A program made the position numbers and the translations under genes. A DNA stretch of 7,283 nucleotides, taken from contig JANWHO010000003.1 of assembly GCA_025450375.1 (NCBI GenBank), positions 1-7,283 of the forward strand, written 5' to 3'. The stretch is from Chloroflexota bacterium (GTDB lineage Bacteria > Chloroflexota > UBA5177 > JANWHV01). Below the pieces are notes generated by a model, which did no database searches, was not told where the DNA came from, and was given only the letters and a program-made list of their open reading frames with translations. How positions within the stretch are numbered: position 1 is the stretch's first letter; each line of letters opens with the position of its first letter. Below are positions 1 to 4,933 of the stretch, piece by piece.

Positions 1-1
1 A

Positions 2-166
2 GGAGTCGCCTTGCAGCCAAATTACAATCTCTTTGGCCAGGTGACAAAGGGCCAGAACGTAGTGGACACGATCGCCAACGCACCGGCGCATGCGGGCGGC
101 GACGGAGCCATCTCGGCCCCGAATACCCCAGTGATCATCAAAACGATAACGGTCCAGGTTTCCTGA
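2..166 (+). CDS. C-terminal end of a cyclophilin-type peptidyl-prolyl cis-trans isomerase (5' end outside window)
   Basis: Fifty-four in-frame codons run from the window edge to a TGA. The peptide contains NYNLFGQVTKGQNVVDTIA, the C-terminal beta-strand/helix signature of cyclophilins, and ends in a strand-like VIIKTITVQVS. The complete cyclophilin downstream has the matching segment [19 protein letters not shown], so the two are tandem paralogues in the same orientation. The family catalyses cis-trans isomerisation of X-Pro peptide bonds and assists protein folding. The catalytic Arg and substrate-pocket region lie outside the window, so activity and localisation (for example an N-terminal signal or lipobox) cannot be judged. 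Identity as a cyclophilin C-terminus is fairly secure; membership of a particular subtype is not. Confidence 0.82.
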   Translation, partial: GVALQPNYNLFGQVTKGQNVVDTIANAPAHAGGDGAISAPNTPVIIKTITVQVS

Positions 167-261
167 GCCATCGCGATCCGCGGTTCTGGTCGGGGGTACA
201 CTCGGTTGTGAACGGGGCGCGCGGGCGAGCGCGGAAATGAACATAGGGAGGACGTACGACT

Positions 262-819
262 ATGTTGGAGCACTTCAAGAATGCGGCGAAGCAGCCAAAG
301 GGCACCGGACAGTGGGGGGCCCCACCCGATTCCGCCCTTCAGCCGGGGAAGACTTATACGGCCACGATCGAGACCTCCAAGGGCGCGATCGAGGTGGATC
401 TGCTGAGTGAACTGGCTCCCATCACGGTCAACAACTTCATCTTTCTGGCCGTCCACGGCTACTACGATAACGTGCTGTTCCATAGGGTGATCAAGGGCTT
501 TATGATTCAGACCGGAGACCCGACGGGGACCGGTCGGGGCGGTCCCGGCTATCGCTTCAACGACGAGCGGGTGACCACGCCCTACAAGGTCGGTACCCTG
601 GCCATGGCCAACGCGGGTCCGAACACCAACGGCAGCCAATTCTTTATCGTGCATGGGTCAAGCGGCACCACTCTGCCGCCAAGCTATACGATTTTTGGCC
701 AGGTCACCGCTGGGCTGGATGTGGTGGACGCAATCGCGGCGGTGCCGGTGGGCGGGCCCGAGCGATCGTCGCCTCAGGATCCAGTGCGTATTCTATCCGT
801 CACCGTACACGAAAGCTAA
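262..819 (+). CDS. Peptidyl-prolyl cis-trans isomerase, cyclophilin type (PpiB-like)
   Basis: Cyclophilin of 185 aa that isomerises X-Pro bonds during protein folding, probably in the cytoplasm because no signal peptide or membrane segment is visible. Residues 1-30 are a hydrophilic extension absent from compact bacterial PpiB proteins (about 164 aa). The cyclophilin fold occupies about 31-183. Visible hallmarks are [15 protein letters not shown] at 73-87, with R75 as the expected catalytic arginine and F80/Q83 lining the pocket, then GRGGPGYRF at 91-99, [15 protein letters not shown] at 115-129 and [15 protein letters not shown] at 144-158. The ATG at 262 is preceded by GGGAGG at 246-251 (10-nt gap), which supports this start. 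It lies 95 bp after another cyclophilin gene and 103 bp before sucD, so co-transcription is possible but not shown. Family assignment is secure; the client proteins are unknown. Confidence 0.95.
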   Translation: MLEHFKNAAKQPKGTGQWGAPPDSALQPGKTYTATIETSKGAIEVDLLSELAPITVNNFIFLAVHGYYDNVLFHRVIKGFMIQTGDPTGTGRGGPGYRFNDERVTTPYKVGTLAMANAGPNTNGSQFFIVHGSSGTTLPPSYTIFGQVTAGLDVVDAIAAVPVGGPERSSPQDPVRILSVTVHES

Positions 820-873
820 ATGCAGTCAGCATAGCATTGAAGCACACGCGCGGCGGCTGACTCGGGGAGTGGA

Positions 874-896
874 GGGGCCGGATGCATGCCGGCCCC
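874..896 (+). other. Strong stem-loop between the cyclophilin gene and sucD
   Basis: A perfect 8-bp stem, GGGGCCGG (874-881) with CCGGCCCC (889-896), encloses the 7-nt loop ATGCATG. It sits after the cyclophilin stop (819) and just before the sucD ribosome binding site (GGGAGG, 912-917). No T-run follows, so it is not a classical intrinsic terminator. It could be a processing or mRNA-stability element, or a weak attenuator in the sucD leader. The structure is seen directly; any role is inferred. Confidence 0.5.
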
Positions 897-922
897 AACA
901 AAGGGCAGAGCGGGAGGCACGG

Positions 923-1816
923 ATGGCGATTCTGGTTGGGACGGGGACGCGCTTGCTGGTGCAAGGCTTAACAGGGCGCGACGGAGGACTTCACGGGTCT
1001 CAGATGCAGGCATACGGGACCAACGTGGTGGCGGGGGTTACGCCTGGGAAGGCCGGCATGGAGGTCAACGGGGTTCCGGTCTACGATACGGTGCGGGATG
1101 CCGTGCAAGCGACCGGAGCCAATGTCTCCATCATCTTCGTCCCGGCGCCGGGAGCGGCCGACGCGGTGATGGAAGCGGCGGCGGCGGGGATCGAATTGGT
1201 GGTCTGCATCACGGAGGGCGTACCGGTCCACGACATGGTGCGGGCGGTTCGGTTCTTGCGTGAGCATCCGGAAACCCGACTGATCGGGCCGAACTGCCCT
1301 GGCCTCATTACACCAGGGGCCGCGAAGGTAGGAATCATGCCGGGCAACGCGTTCAGTCCTGGCCGTGTGGGGATCATCTCGCGGAGCGGCACCCTGACCT
1401 ACGAGGCGGGCGACTTACTTTCGCGCAATGGCCTCGGCCAGAGCACCTGCGTGGGGATCGGCGGCGACCCGGTGATCGGGTCCAGCTTTGTCGATATTCT
1501 CCGCCTGCTACAGGCCGATCCGGAAACCGATGTCGTGGTGCTGATTGGCGAGATTGGCGGACGCGACGAAGAGGATGCGGCCGATTACCTGGCGGGGATA
1601 CCGGCGGCTGAACGAAAGCCGGTAGTAACCTTCATCTCCGGACGGAGTGCCCCGCCCGGCAAACGGATGGGGCATGCGGGCGCCATTATCAGCGGCGGCC
1701 TGGGCGGGCCGGAGGCCAAGGTGGCGGCCTTCCGCGACCGGGGATTCGTGGTCGCCGATGCCATCCCCGAACTGCCGGGGTTGGTGCGGGCGGCGCTGGC
1801 CGGCAGGGCGCCGTAG
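923..1816 (+). CDS. sucD: Succinyl-CoA ligase (ADP/GDP-forming) alpha subunit
   Basis: Alpha subunit (297 aa; E. coli SucD is 289) of succinyl-CoA synthetase, the cytosolic TCA-cycle enzyme coupling succinyl-CoA + ADP/GDP + Pi to succinate + CoA + ATP/GTP. The N-terminal CoA-binding Rossmann domain contains [18 protein letters not shown] at 15-32 and GVTPGKAG at 38-45. The ligase domain carries [10 protein letters not shown] at 122-131, SRSGTLTYE at 153-161, GIGGDP at 178-183, GEIGG at 209-213 and [13 protein letters not shown] at 247-259. H251 is the expected phosphohistidine. The ATG at 923 is chosen because GGGAGG lies 5 nt upstream (912-917) and family homology begins at [15 protein letters not shown]; the open frame extends to 653 but overlaps the cyclophilin gene and shows no homology. 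The beta-subunit gene sucC, normally directly upstream, is not beside it, so the two subunits may be encoded apart. A paralogous acyl-CoA ligase subunit is a less likely alternative. Confidence 0.95.
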   Translation: MAILVGTGTRLLVQGLTGRDGGLHGSQMQAYGTNVVAGVTPGKAGMEVNGVPVYDTVRDAVQATGANVSIIFVPAPGAADAVMEAAAAGIELVVCITEGVPVHDMVRAVRFLREHPETRLIGPNCPGLITPGAAKVGIMPGNAFSPGRVGIISRSGTLTYEAGDLLSRNGLGQSTCVGIGGDPVIGSSFVDILRLLQADPETDVVVLIGEIGGRDEEDAADYLAGIPAAERKPVVTFISGRSAPPGKRMGHAGAIISGGLGGPEAKVAAFRDRGFVVADAIPELPGLVRAALAGRAP

Positions 1817-1835
1817 GCCAGCGGGCTTGCCGATT

Positions 1836-2031
1836 CCTGAAGCACAGAGTAGTCATGTCGTGTGCGCGGGACACCCGCAGGGATGAAAACGGGCGGCTTT
1901 TCAGAGCAGCACAGAAGGCACGGAAGGCACAGAACGTTTCTCCGATTCCGCGTTCTCACTTCTCCATCCCTCACTTGCTTCCAGGGTAGTTATCTGTGTT
2001 TTCCGTTTCCTCCGTGCTTCTGTGCTTCAGG
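1836..2031. repeat. MITE-like intergenic element with 13-bp terminal inverted repeats
   Basis: The 13-mer CCTGAAGCACAGA starts at 1836 (1836-1848) and recurs as its exact reverse complement at 2019-2031, bracketing 196 bp of non-coding DNA. Inside, GCACAGAAGGCACGGAAGG at 1909-1927 recurs in inverted, imperfect form in the right arm (1992-2027), so nested long-range pairing is possible. Short open frames across the right arm encode low-complexity FSVSSVLLCF-type peptides and are not believable genes. CACAGAGG/CACGGAGG-type intergenic repeats are known to me from several GC-rich bacterial phyla; that link is from memory and unverified. No clear target-site duplication is seen and there is no transposase. 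It could be a miniature mobile element or a REP-like repeat. Confidence 0.55.
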
Positions 2032-2071
2032 ATGCCGCCATGCCCGTGCGCCCTCAGGGTTCATCCTGGGA

Positions 2072-2100
2072 TTGCCAGTGAATCGTGGCCTGGGTATACT
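2072..2100 (+). promoter_or_regulatory. Sigma70-type promoter of the tRNA-Arg gene
   Basis: TTGCCA at 2072-2077 and TATACT at 2095-2100 are separated by exactly 17 bp, each matching 5 of 6 consensus bases. The -10 box ends 18 bp before the first base of the mature tRNA (2119), so transcription would start about 7 bp later and leave a short 5' leader for RNase P. Spacing, orientation and position all fit. Confidence 0.75.
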
Positions 2101-2118
2101 GGGAAAGCGTTCTCGCAT

Positions 2119-2191
2119 GCGCCCGTGGCTCAATGGATAGAGCACCAGATTGCGGATCTGGAGGTTACAGGTTCGAGTCCTGTCGGGCGTA
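2119..2191 (+). tRNA. tRNA-Arg, anticodon GCG (reads CGC)
   Basis: A complete 73-nt cloverleaf. The acceptor stem is GCGCCCG (2119-2125) with CGGGCGT (2184-2190), where position 1-72 is a G-U pair. The D stem is GCTC/GAGC with loop AATGGATA, which includes the arginine-identity base A20. The anticodon stem is CCAGA/TCTGG with loop TTGCGGA, giving anticodon GCG at 2152-2154. The variable loop has 5 nt, the T stem is ACAGG/CCTGT with loop TTCGAGT, and the discriminator is A2191. CCA is not encoded. Most bacteria read CGN arginine codons with an ACG anticodon edited to inosine, so genomic GCG is less common. The integrase gene pointing at its 3' end suggests this tRNA served as an attachment site. 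Confidence 0.95.
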
Positions 2192-2210
2192 CTGGTGTCT
2201 CAACAAAGAG

Positions 2211-2242
2211 GAAGGCAGCGGAACGACGGTTCTGCTGCCTTC
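2211..2242. terminator. Stem-loop terminator between tRNA-Arg and the integrase gene
   Basis: A 14-bp stem pairs GAAGGCAGCGGAAC (2211-2224) with GTTCTGCTGCCTTC (2229-2242), with one G-U wobble and a GACG tetraloop. Downstream on the plus strand is TTCTACTC, only modestly T-rich. On the minus strand the stem is followed by CTCTTTGTTG, a better tail. It could therefore stop transcription of the tRNA in one direction and of the convergent integrase gene in the other. The absence of a long U-tract lowers certainty about efficiency. Confidence 0.7.
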
Positions 2243-2250
2243 TTCTACTC

Positions 2251-2272
2251 AGAGTGGTCCAAGAGTGGTCCA
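2251..2272. repeat. Perfect 11-bp tandem direct repeat
   Basis: AGAGTGGTCCA occurs twice head to tail (2251-2261 and 2262-2272). It lies about 60 bp from the tRNA 3' end and 20-40 bp from the original end of the integrase frame. Tyrosine integrases with an N-terminal arm-binding domain, as encoded next door, typically bind short direct repeats beside the crossover core, so these are candidate arm-type sites. The repeat is seen directly; the binding role is inferred. Confidence 0.55.
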
Positions 2273-2354
2273 AGCGACTTTGGTAGGTCCGCTAGACGGC
2301 CGCACGTTTGCTGGCGGCCAAGGCGTCGGCCAGCACATGCGTGGCCTTGCGGCG

Positions 2355-3425
2355 CTATTCGCGCAGACTCTGGGCGTAAATCTGCGCGGTGACGGCCGGG
2401 CTGGCGTGCCCGAGAATCGCGGAGACATCGTGCATCTGCATCCCGGCTGCCATCATGAGCGTGGCCGCGGTGTGGTGCATGCCGTGCAACGTGAGGTCCG
2501 GTAGTCCCACCTCCGCCCGGAGTTCCTGGAAACCCCGTGATGTATTGCGCGGGCCAATCGCCGTGCCGACGGCGGAGGTACAGACGAGTCCCTGATCCTG
2601 CCACACGGGCGCGGCGAGGCGCCGCTCTCGCTGACGGGCACGGTGAGTGCGTAGGGTCCCGATCAACGTGACGGGCATATCGATGGCCGGCTTATCCGCC
2701 TCCGTCTTCGGCGCGCCGGTGCCGTCCTTGCCGGGTAGGTCGGTGATCTGCTGGCGGACGAAGAGGGTGCCGGCATCGAGATCCACATCCTCCCAGCGCA
2801 GTCCGATCAACTCGCCCCGGCGCAGGCCGGTGTGGAGGGCGATTGTCCATAGCGGCTCATAGGCATCGCCGGCGGCTATCTCCAGGAAGCTTGCCGCCTG
2901 TACCGCGTTCCAGGCGCCGCGCTTGGGTCTCTCCGTCCTCGGCGCCTTGACGCGGTCGATGGGGTTTGCGACCAGCAGCCCGAGATTGACGGCATGCTCG
3001 AAGGCGGTATGCAGCAGGCGATGCGAGACCTTGCCAATATTGGTTGAGCGCGACGCGGTGAGAACGGCGTGGAGCCGCGCGGGCGTCAGCTTCTGGAGGG
3101 TGACGGCACCGATTTCCGGAATGATGTAGTGGCGCAGGTGGTACGCATACATCCTGTAGGTGGTCGGCCGTACGCGCTTTTGGGCATCGGCCAACCAGAC
3201 GTTCAGGTACTCGCCAAGCGTGATCCTGGACTGGTCGACCATTGTGCCGCGCTGGATCGATATACGCTGCTGGGCCTGGGCGGCCTCCGCTTCCTTTTTC
3301 GTCCGGAAGCTCATCCTGGGGCGTTTGTGCTTGCCTGTCACGGGATCATAGCCGGCGTCGATGCGCACCCACCACGACACCGTGCCGTCCGTCGCCGTAT
3401 GTTTGGTGATGCTCCCAAGTGCCAT
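2355..3425 (-). CDS. Tyrosine recombinase / phage-type integrase, probably inactive
   Basis: Site-specific recombinase of 356 aa that would insert or excise an element at the adjacent tRNA-Arg. Residues about 1-55 form an arm-type DNA-binding domain (WWVRIDAGYDPVTGKHKR). About 65-155 form the SAM-like core-binding domain (ITLGEYLNVWL to NPIDRVKAP), and about 172-356 the catalytic domain. Expected catalytic residues are R202 in HTGLRRGEL, K240 in PKTEADKP, H314, H340 in LGHAS and Y350 in QIYAQ. The position of the second catalytic Arg in the HxxR motif is His (LHGMHHTAA, H317, codon CAC at 2475-2477), one transition away from the usual CGC. The TAG at 2355-2357 is followed by 20 in-frame codons with strongly G/C third positions, ending at another TAG (2292-2294), so the natural C-terminus appears cut. 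The start is supported by AAGGAGGGG at 3434-3442. Family assignment is certain; loss of activity is likely but inferred. Confidence 0.93.
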   Translation of the reverse strand: MALGSITKHTATDGTVSWWVRIDAGYDPVTGKHKRPRMSFRTKKEAEAAQAQQRISIQRGTMVDQSRITLGEYLNVWLADAQKRVRPTTYRMYAYHLRHYIIPEIGAVTLQKLTPARLHAVLTASRSTNIGKVSHRLLHTAFEHAVNLGLLVANPIDRVKAPRTERPKRGAWNAVQAASFLEIAAGDAYEPLWTIALHTGLRRGELIGLRWEDVDLDAGTLFVRQQITDLPGKDGTGAPKTEADKPAIDMPVTLIGTLRTHRARQRERRLAAPVWQDQGLVCTSAVGTAIGPRNTSRGFQELRAEVGLPDLTLHGMHHTAATLMMAAGMQMHDVSAILGHASPAVTAQIYAQSLRE

Positions 3426-3526
3426 CGTATGTACCCCTCCTTACCGCGAGTCCGTATGATCGCGGTGCTCCAATCATTCATGTGGGAAGCGATTGGCCGG
3501 CAAGGCGCAGCCGAGCGCCGTGGCGG

Positions 3527-3549
3527 GGATTCGCATCGGCGGCGAATCC
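3527..3549. other. Inverted repeat in the gene-free region upstream of the integrase
   Basis: GGATTCGC (3527-3534) and GCGAATCC (3542-3549) form a perfect 8-bp inverted repeat with a 7-nt centre. It lies about 100 bp upstream of the integrase start, inside the 278-bp non-coding stretch between the integrase (3425) and the insertion sequence (3704). The position would suit an operator for a regulator of the integrase or an excisionase site. No regulator gene, second attachment site or convincing promoter is visible in this stretch. Confidence 0.4.
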
Positions 3550-3703
3550 ACTATTGTTGCACAAAAGGTGCATGTCACCGATCGATCGCTACCGGGCTAT
3601 CACACTGTTCGGCCGGTACGTCGGCCTGGACCCCTTGGTTCATGTCCACGATCCACCTCAATTCTGGTTTTGGGTGCCGGAAAGCGCACTGTCTCCCCCA
3701 ACT

Positions 3704-3720
3704 AGTGCTCCGTTCCTCAA
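3704..3720. repeat. Left terminal inverted repeat of the IS630 element
   Basis: AGTGCTCCGTTCCTCAA, an exact 17-bp match to the reverse complement of 4895-4911. The TGA stop codon of the transposase (3717-3719) lies inside this repeat, so the coding region runs right up to the end of the element, a sign of a compact and little-degraded copy. Confidence 0.93.
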
Positions 3721-4849
3721 AGCAGGTAGACGAAACGGCGGCGCAGATGCCGGTGTGGGGGCGGTGGTCGTCCCCAAATCCAGGGTTTGGCGCGGTAGTT
3801 GAGCTGGCGCGTGGCGGTCACCACGGCCCGCTCGATCTCGTCGGCATCAGCGAAGCTCTGCCCGGCCAATGCCGTGCGGCGGAACAGGCGCCACCAGCCC
3901 TCTTGCAGGTTTAGCCAGCACGCGCCCGTCGGGATGGGCACCTGGGTGATCCTGGGGTGGCCTGCCAGCCACTCCCGGACGGGGCCGCTCGTGTGGCTGG
4001 AGAGGTTGTCCATGACCACGAACAGGTCATCGGTCGGGTTGGCCTGGGTGATCGCCTCCAGCAGGCGCAGGTAGCCGGCGGGGTTGCGCGCAGGCGCGGT
4101 GAGTGTGAGCACCCGTCCGTCGCGTGGCCGCAGGGCGCCATACACCCAGACCTTCTCCGGGCCACGGCCATAGTCCAGCGGTGCCTTGATCCGGTGCCCG
4201 GCGGGCGACCAACCCGGAGCAGGCGGGTAGGTGCGCGGGGTTACCGGACCGAGTTCGTCGACGCCGAGGGTCGTCGCGCCGGCCGGCGGGGCGGTGTAGA
4301 GCGCGACGACCCGCGCCCTTTTGGGGCGAAGTCGGAGTCCGCGCTGCTGGCCCAGGTGCGCGTGCGCCGCCAGCGCACCCCCTCCCGCCGCAGGATGCGC
4401 CGGACCTGGCTCCGACCGACCTGGATGCCGCGCTCCTGGGCCGCCGCGGCCAGGGCATCCAGGCTCCACTGGGCCTCCCCCTCCGGTCGCTCGGCCTTCA
4501 GGCTCCCATCCGACCAGCGGGTCAGCTTCCCCGGCGGCTCGCTGCGGGCCAGCGCGATCACGGTACTCCGCTCCGCTTCGCTCAGCCGCGGCTTGCGCCC
4601 CACGCCCGGGCGGTCTCCCAGGCCGTCAACGCCCTCTGCGTTGAAGCGAAGCAGCCGCTCGCGCACGGTCTGGGAGTGGCAGCCCAGCGCAGCGGCGATG
4701 GCGGTGGTCCGCTCCCCCGCCCAACTGCGGGCGATCAGGTGTGCCCGCAGGATCCAGTCCCCGGGCGCATGGCGACTCCCCGCCAGTCTACGCGCCTGCC
4801 GCTCCTCCTGGGCATCGAGAGGTGGACGGGCGAACAAGAGCTTCGGCAT
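3717..4849 (-). CDS. IS630-family transposase made by -1 programmed frameshifting (two frames, 377 aa fusion)
   Basis: DDE transposase that cuts and pastes the element at its terminal repeats. Frame A starts at ATG 4849, with AAGGAGGTG at 4855-4863, and ends at 4241 (202 aa). It carries the helix-turn-helix (about 47-70, IAAALGCHSQTVRERLLRF) and the linker GLGDRPGVGRKPRLS. Frame B continues to 3717 and holds the catalytic core. Joining them by -1 slippage at 4319-4325 after K177 gives 377 aa, close to normal IS630 length, reading SDFAPK-RARVVALYTAPP without loss of family sequence. Catalytic residues in the fusion are D198 (LGVDELGP), D281 (VVMDNLSSH) and E317 (WLNLQE), spaced DD35E. The correctly phased slippery heptamer, 6-nt spacer and perfect stem-loop argue for programmed frameshifting rather than a disabling mutation. 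Without slippage only the N-terminal DNA-binding protein forms, which could act as a competitor of the full transposase (inference). All three catalytic acids are present, so the copy may be active. Confidence 0.9.
4268..4325 (-). promoter_or_regulatory. -1 ribosomal frameshift signal: slippery heptamer plus stimulatory stem-loop
   Basis: On the transposase strand the heptamer CCCAAAA (4325 to 4319) is read as C_CCA_AAA in frame A (codons 176-177), matching the canonical X_XXY_YYZ phase. A 6-nt spacer (GGGCGC, 4318-4313) is followed by a perfect 12-bp inverted repeat, GGGTCGTCGCGC (4312-4301) with GCGCGACGACCC (4279-4268), around a 21-nt loop. Slippage by -1 re-pairs tRNA-Pro on CCC and tRNA-Lys on AAA and moves ribosomes into the catalytic frame. 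A smaller alternative hairpin, GCGCG with CGCGC, begins 2 nt after the heptamer and is mutually exclusive with the long stem. Confidence 0.87.
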
Positions 4850-4894
4850 GATGGCACCTCCTTGTGCCCTCAGCGTACACTATTCGCACTCACA

Positions 4895-4911
4895 TTGAGG
4901 AACGGAGCACT
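4895..4911. repeat. Right terminal inverted repeat of the IS630 element
   Basis: TTGAGGAACGGAGCACT, the exact reverse complement of 3704-3720. It lies 46 bp upstream of the transposase start and is followed directly by TA, the expected IS630 target dinucleotide. The transposase promoter must lie in or next to this repeat, but no convincing -35/-10 pair is visible. Confidence 0.93.
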
Positions 4912-4933
4912 TAGGTTTGACCTGGCCGAGATA

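Larger units (their letters stand above)
3704..4911 (-). mobile_element. IS630-family insertion sequence, complete (1208 bp)
   Basis: Perfect 17-bp terminal inverted repeats, AGTGCTCCGTTCCTCAA at 3704-3720 and its reverse complement at 4895-4911, enclose one transposase gene on the minus strand encoded in two overlapping frames. The DDE domain and the WLNLQE motif identify the IS630/Tc1-mariner superfamily, which inserts at TA dinucleotides. The flanks are ...CCAACT on the left and TAGGTT on the right. A clean TA duplication is not seen outside the repeats: the right side has TA, while on the left TA overlaps the first repeat base. The copy was therefore altered after insertion, or the true boundary differs by a base. 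It inserted 22 bp beyond the amidase stop codon without disrupting a gene. Confidence 0.9.

Noticed and set aside
191..202. Possible -10 box TACACT upstream of the complete cyclophilin gene
   Set aside because: No acceptable -35 hexamer lies at the right spacing, so a promoter call is not supported.
22..654. Minus-strand open frame of 210 codons over the cyclophilin genes
   Set aside because: It is the complement of two clear cyclophilin coding sequences and shows no family motif.
874..896. Hairpin as an intrinsic terminator of the cyclophilin gene
   Set aside because: No T-run follows the stem, so it is kept only as a stem-loop of unknown role.
653..922. Upstream in-frame extension of the sucD reading frame by 90 codons
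   Set aside because: It overlaps the cyclophilin gene, has no SucD homology, and a good ribosome binding site sits directly before the ATG at 923.
1801..1832. Possible terminator hairpin at the end of sucD (CGGCAGG with CTTGCCG)
   Set aside because: The stem is short, has a mismatch, overlaps the stop codon and lacks a T-tract.
1909..2027. CRISPR-like array suggested by the recurring CACAGAAG/CACGGAAG units
   Set aside because: The copies are few, imperfect, partly inverted and not separated by uniform spacers.
1996..2286. Open frame encoding FSVSSVLLCF and running through the tRNA gene
   Set aside because: It is a translation of the intergenic repeat and of tRNA-Arg; low-complexity peptides of this type are artefacts of such repeats.
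3069..3914. Long plus-strand open frame of 281 codons
   Set aside because: It is antisense to the integrase and the transposase and reflects GC-rich codon shadowing; it has no recognisable domain.
4241..4469. Transposase as a broken pseudogene with a simple frameshift mutation
   Set aside because: The correctly phased CCCAAAA heptamer, 6-nt spacer and perfect 12-bp stem, with all catalytic residues intact, favour programmed frameshifting.
3957..4898. Plus-strand open frame of 313 codons inside the insertion sequence
   Set aside because: It is antisense to the transposase, arginine/proline-rich without domain motifs, and the minus-strand frames carry the IS630 signatures.
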